DNA of 64,000 bases from Ruminiclostridium cellobioparum DSM 1351 = ATCC 15832 (GTDB lineage: Bacteria > Bacillota > Clostridia > Acetivibrionales > DSM-1351), in NCBI RefSeq assembly GCF_000621505.1, contig NZ_JHYD01000003.1:124001-188000 (forward strand), in the 5' to 3' direction. The translations under genes were made by a program, and so were the position numbers. The notes below the pieces were generated by a model. It saw only the letters and a list, made by a program, of their open reading frames with translations. It searched no databases and was not told where the DNA came from. This document shows positions 62,861-64,000 of this stretch, piece after piece. The number at the start of each line of letters is the position of its first letter. The first letter of the stretch is position 1.

Positions 62861-63223
62861 GTGGCAAATGATTATTCATCAAATGTGCCCATTTATCTTC
62901 AGATAATGAATGATGTAAAACTCAGAATTGTATCCGGTGTCTGGGAGCCGGGGCAGAGGCTGCAGTCTGTGAGAGACCTGGCTGTTGAATTTTCGGTAAA
63001 TCCCAACACCATGCAGAGAGCTCTGTCCGAGCTGGAAAGAGATGGGCTGCTTTATACCGAAAGAACTTCGGGGAGGTATGTTTCACAGGACCAGCAGAAG
63101 ATATCCAAAGCCAGAAGCGGTATGGCTGAAGAGTATACCGAGAGCTATTATAATGCCATGCAAAAGCTTGGCTACAAAAATGAGGAAATAATCAAAATAG
63201 TATCAAATAAATCAAGCCTTTAA
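62861..63223 (+). CDS. GntR-family regulator, YtrA subfamily
   Basis: 120 residues from GTG 62861 after AAAGGGGG. GntR wing-helix IYLQIMNDVKLRIVSGVWEPGQRLQSVRDLAVEFSVNPNTMQRALSELERDGLLYTERTSGRYV; the C-terminus is the short YtrA type (to LGYKNEEIIKIVSNKSSL), not a large ligand-binding domain. YtrA repressors control ABC transporters induced by cell-wall antibiotics. It probably binds the inverted repeats at 62297-62336. Confidence 0.92.
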   Translation: MANDYSSNVPIYLQIMNDVKLRIVSGVWEPGQRLQSVRDLAVEFSVNPNTMQRALSELERDGLLYTERTSGRYVSQDQQKISKARSGMAEEYTESYYNAMQKLGYKNEEIIKIVSNKSSL

Positions 63224-63239
63224 TAAAGGAGGATAATAT

Positions 63240-63938
63240 ATGAGCAGGATAATTGAAATAAGTTCATTGGATAAGAAATACGGCTCAAGGAAGGTATTGG
63301 ACAATATATCACTTACACTTGAAAACGGAACAATAGTGGGTTTGCTGGGACCTAACGGCTGCGGCAAGACTACTCTGATAAAAACAATAGCAGGTCTGAT
63401 AAAAGATTATAAGGGAAAGGTTCTGATTGAGGGCTCTGAACCCGGCGAATACTCAAAATCCATAATTTCCTACCTGCCTGAAAAAACTTATTTATCTGAA
63501 AATTATAAAGCAAGGGAAGCACTGGACTTTTTTGAGGATTTTTACGCCGACTTCGACAGGAAGAAAGCGTTAGAAATGCTGACTCAGTTTAAGCTTGATC
63601 CCGACCAGAAAATAAAAAGCATGTCAAAGGGCATGCAGGAAAAGGTACAGCTTACCCTGGTCATGTCCAGGAAAGCAAAGATATATCTTCTGGATGAACC
63701 CCTGGGAGGTCTGGACCCGGCATCCAGAAAGGCAATGCTGGACATTATATTGAATAACTACTCGGAAGACGCGGTAGTCCTTCTTTCCACACACTTGATC
63801 AATGATGTGGAAAGGATATTTGACAGGGTGATCATGATTGGAGACAGCAAAATACTGATTGATGATACCGTGGACAATATACGCGAGAATAACGGCAAAT
63901 CCGTGGTGGAATTATTTGAGGAGGTATTCAAATGTTGA
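63240..63938 (+). CDS. ABC transporter ATP-binding protein
   Basis: 232 residues. Walker A LLGPNGCGKTTLIKTI, signature SMSKGMQEKVQL, Walker B KIYLLDEPLGGLDPASRKAML, H-loop LSTHLINDV. It has the short C-terminus of YtrB/BcrA-type exporters. GGAGGA precedes the ATG. It overlaps the permease start. Substrate not predictable. Confidence 0.93.
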   Translation: MSRIIEISSLDKKYGSRKVLDNISLTLENGTIVGLLGPNGCGKTTLIKTIAGLIKDYKGKVLIEGSEPGEYSKSIISYLPEKTYLSENYKAREALDFFEDFYADFDRKKALEMLTQFKLDPDQKIKSMSKGMQEKVQLTLVMSRKAKIYLLDEPLGGLDPASRKAMLDIILNNYSEDAVVLLSTHLINDVERIFDRVIMIGDSKILIDDTVDNIRENNGKSVVELFEEVFKC

Positions 63939-64000
63939 GTAAATTATTGAAATACGAATTCAAAGATACTGCACGCACCATTCCTCTGCTTTATCTTGTC
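63932..64000 (+). CDS. ABC transporter permease, N-terminal part (cut by window end)
   Basis: The ATG at 63932 follows GAGGAGGTATTCAA and overlaps the ATPase stop by seven bases. Only 23 residues are present (MLSKLLKYEFKDTARTIPLL then YLV): a short basic segment followed by the start of a hydrophobic helix, as in ABC-2 permeases. It completes the YtrA-type operon. Confidence 0.7.
   Translation, partial: MLSKLLKYEFKDTARTIPLLYLV

Noticed and set aside
1-64000. rRNA or tRNA genes, prophage, integrated plasmid
   Set aside because: No cloverleaf-like sequence, rRNA block, phage structural gene or integrase was found on either strand.

Overview
The window reads as chromosomal DNA of a spore-forming, anaerobic, moderately A+T-rich member of the Clostridia. 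The evidence is SpoIIP, a Spo0E-like phosphatase, a HemZ-type coproporphyrinogen dehydrogenase, a T-box before hisS, a large 2-hydroxyacyl-CoA dehydratase activase, a CD1247-type protein, and GGAGG ribosome binding sites with frequent TTG/GTG starts. The Ruminiclostridium/Acetivibrio group is my best guess, from gene style only. No rRNA, tRNA, CRISPR array, prophage or complete insertion sequence was seen.

Layout. 1-2.9 kb: a YhgE/Pip export-type membrane protein (cut by the window edge) and its MarR regulator, with two matching operator palindromes; then a Spo0E-like peptide, a small unknown gene and an acetyltransferase. 2.9-4.1 kb: a secreted SH3-SH3-NlpC/P60 wall hydrolase behind a consensus promoter, a WalR-like box and a cyclic di-AMP riboswitch. 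4.3-18.9 kb: a housekeeping block, comEC-holA-recJ-apt-relA-dtd-MBL hydrolase-hemZ-[T-box]-hisS-aspS. 19-25 kb: the 1434-residue activase, a cupin, and an A+T-rich two-gene cassette that appears to have landed in an older gene. 25.2-28.9 kb: a two-component system and a zinc-ribbon protein on the minus strand. 29-32.3 kb: spoIIP and envelope proteins. 32.3-32.9 kb: a repeat-rich noncoding stretch with two 88-bp direct repeats, the second supplying the -35 of the lepA promoter. 32.9-46.5 kb: lepA, a thioesterase, a nucleotidyltransferase fused to a degenerate phosphohexomutase, a GDSL hydrolase, thpR, a Phd-Uma2 fusion, an HtrA protease, a triplicated-domain secreted protein, rarA. 46.6-50.5 kb: Fe-S and tRNA thiolation genes iscR-iscS-iscU-mnmA. 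50.5-54.6 kb: accessory genes, including a DUF2975/HTH pair split by a MITE-like inverted-repeat element, two acetyltransferases, a 43-residue small ORF and a PHP phosphatase. 54.8-62.3 kb: M18 peptidase, an endonuclease IV-type TIM barrel, aroQ, pepP, efp, a CD1247-type protein, and a Tet(M)-like GTPase. 62.3-64 kb: a YtrA-type ABC transporter operon with a near-perfect operator, cut by the window end.

Common themes are cell-envelope homeostasis (WalR-like boxes, c-di-AMP riboswitch, NlpC/P60, HtrA, YtrA operon, two-component system), translation quality and stringent response (relA, dtd, hisS, aspS, lepA, efp, mnmA, Tet-like GTPase), and Fe-S/radical chemistry. The most unusual items are the Phd-Uma2 fusion with four TAGCTA sites at its promoter, the MITE family with stacked GGA-loop hairpins, the 20-bp tandem repeats upstream of DUF2975, the paired WalR-like boxes, and the A+T-rich cassette. 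All function calls rest on reading the sequence and recognising families; no database search was run.
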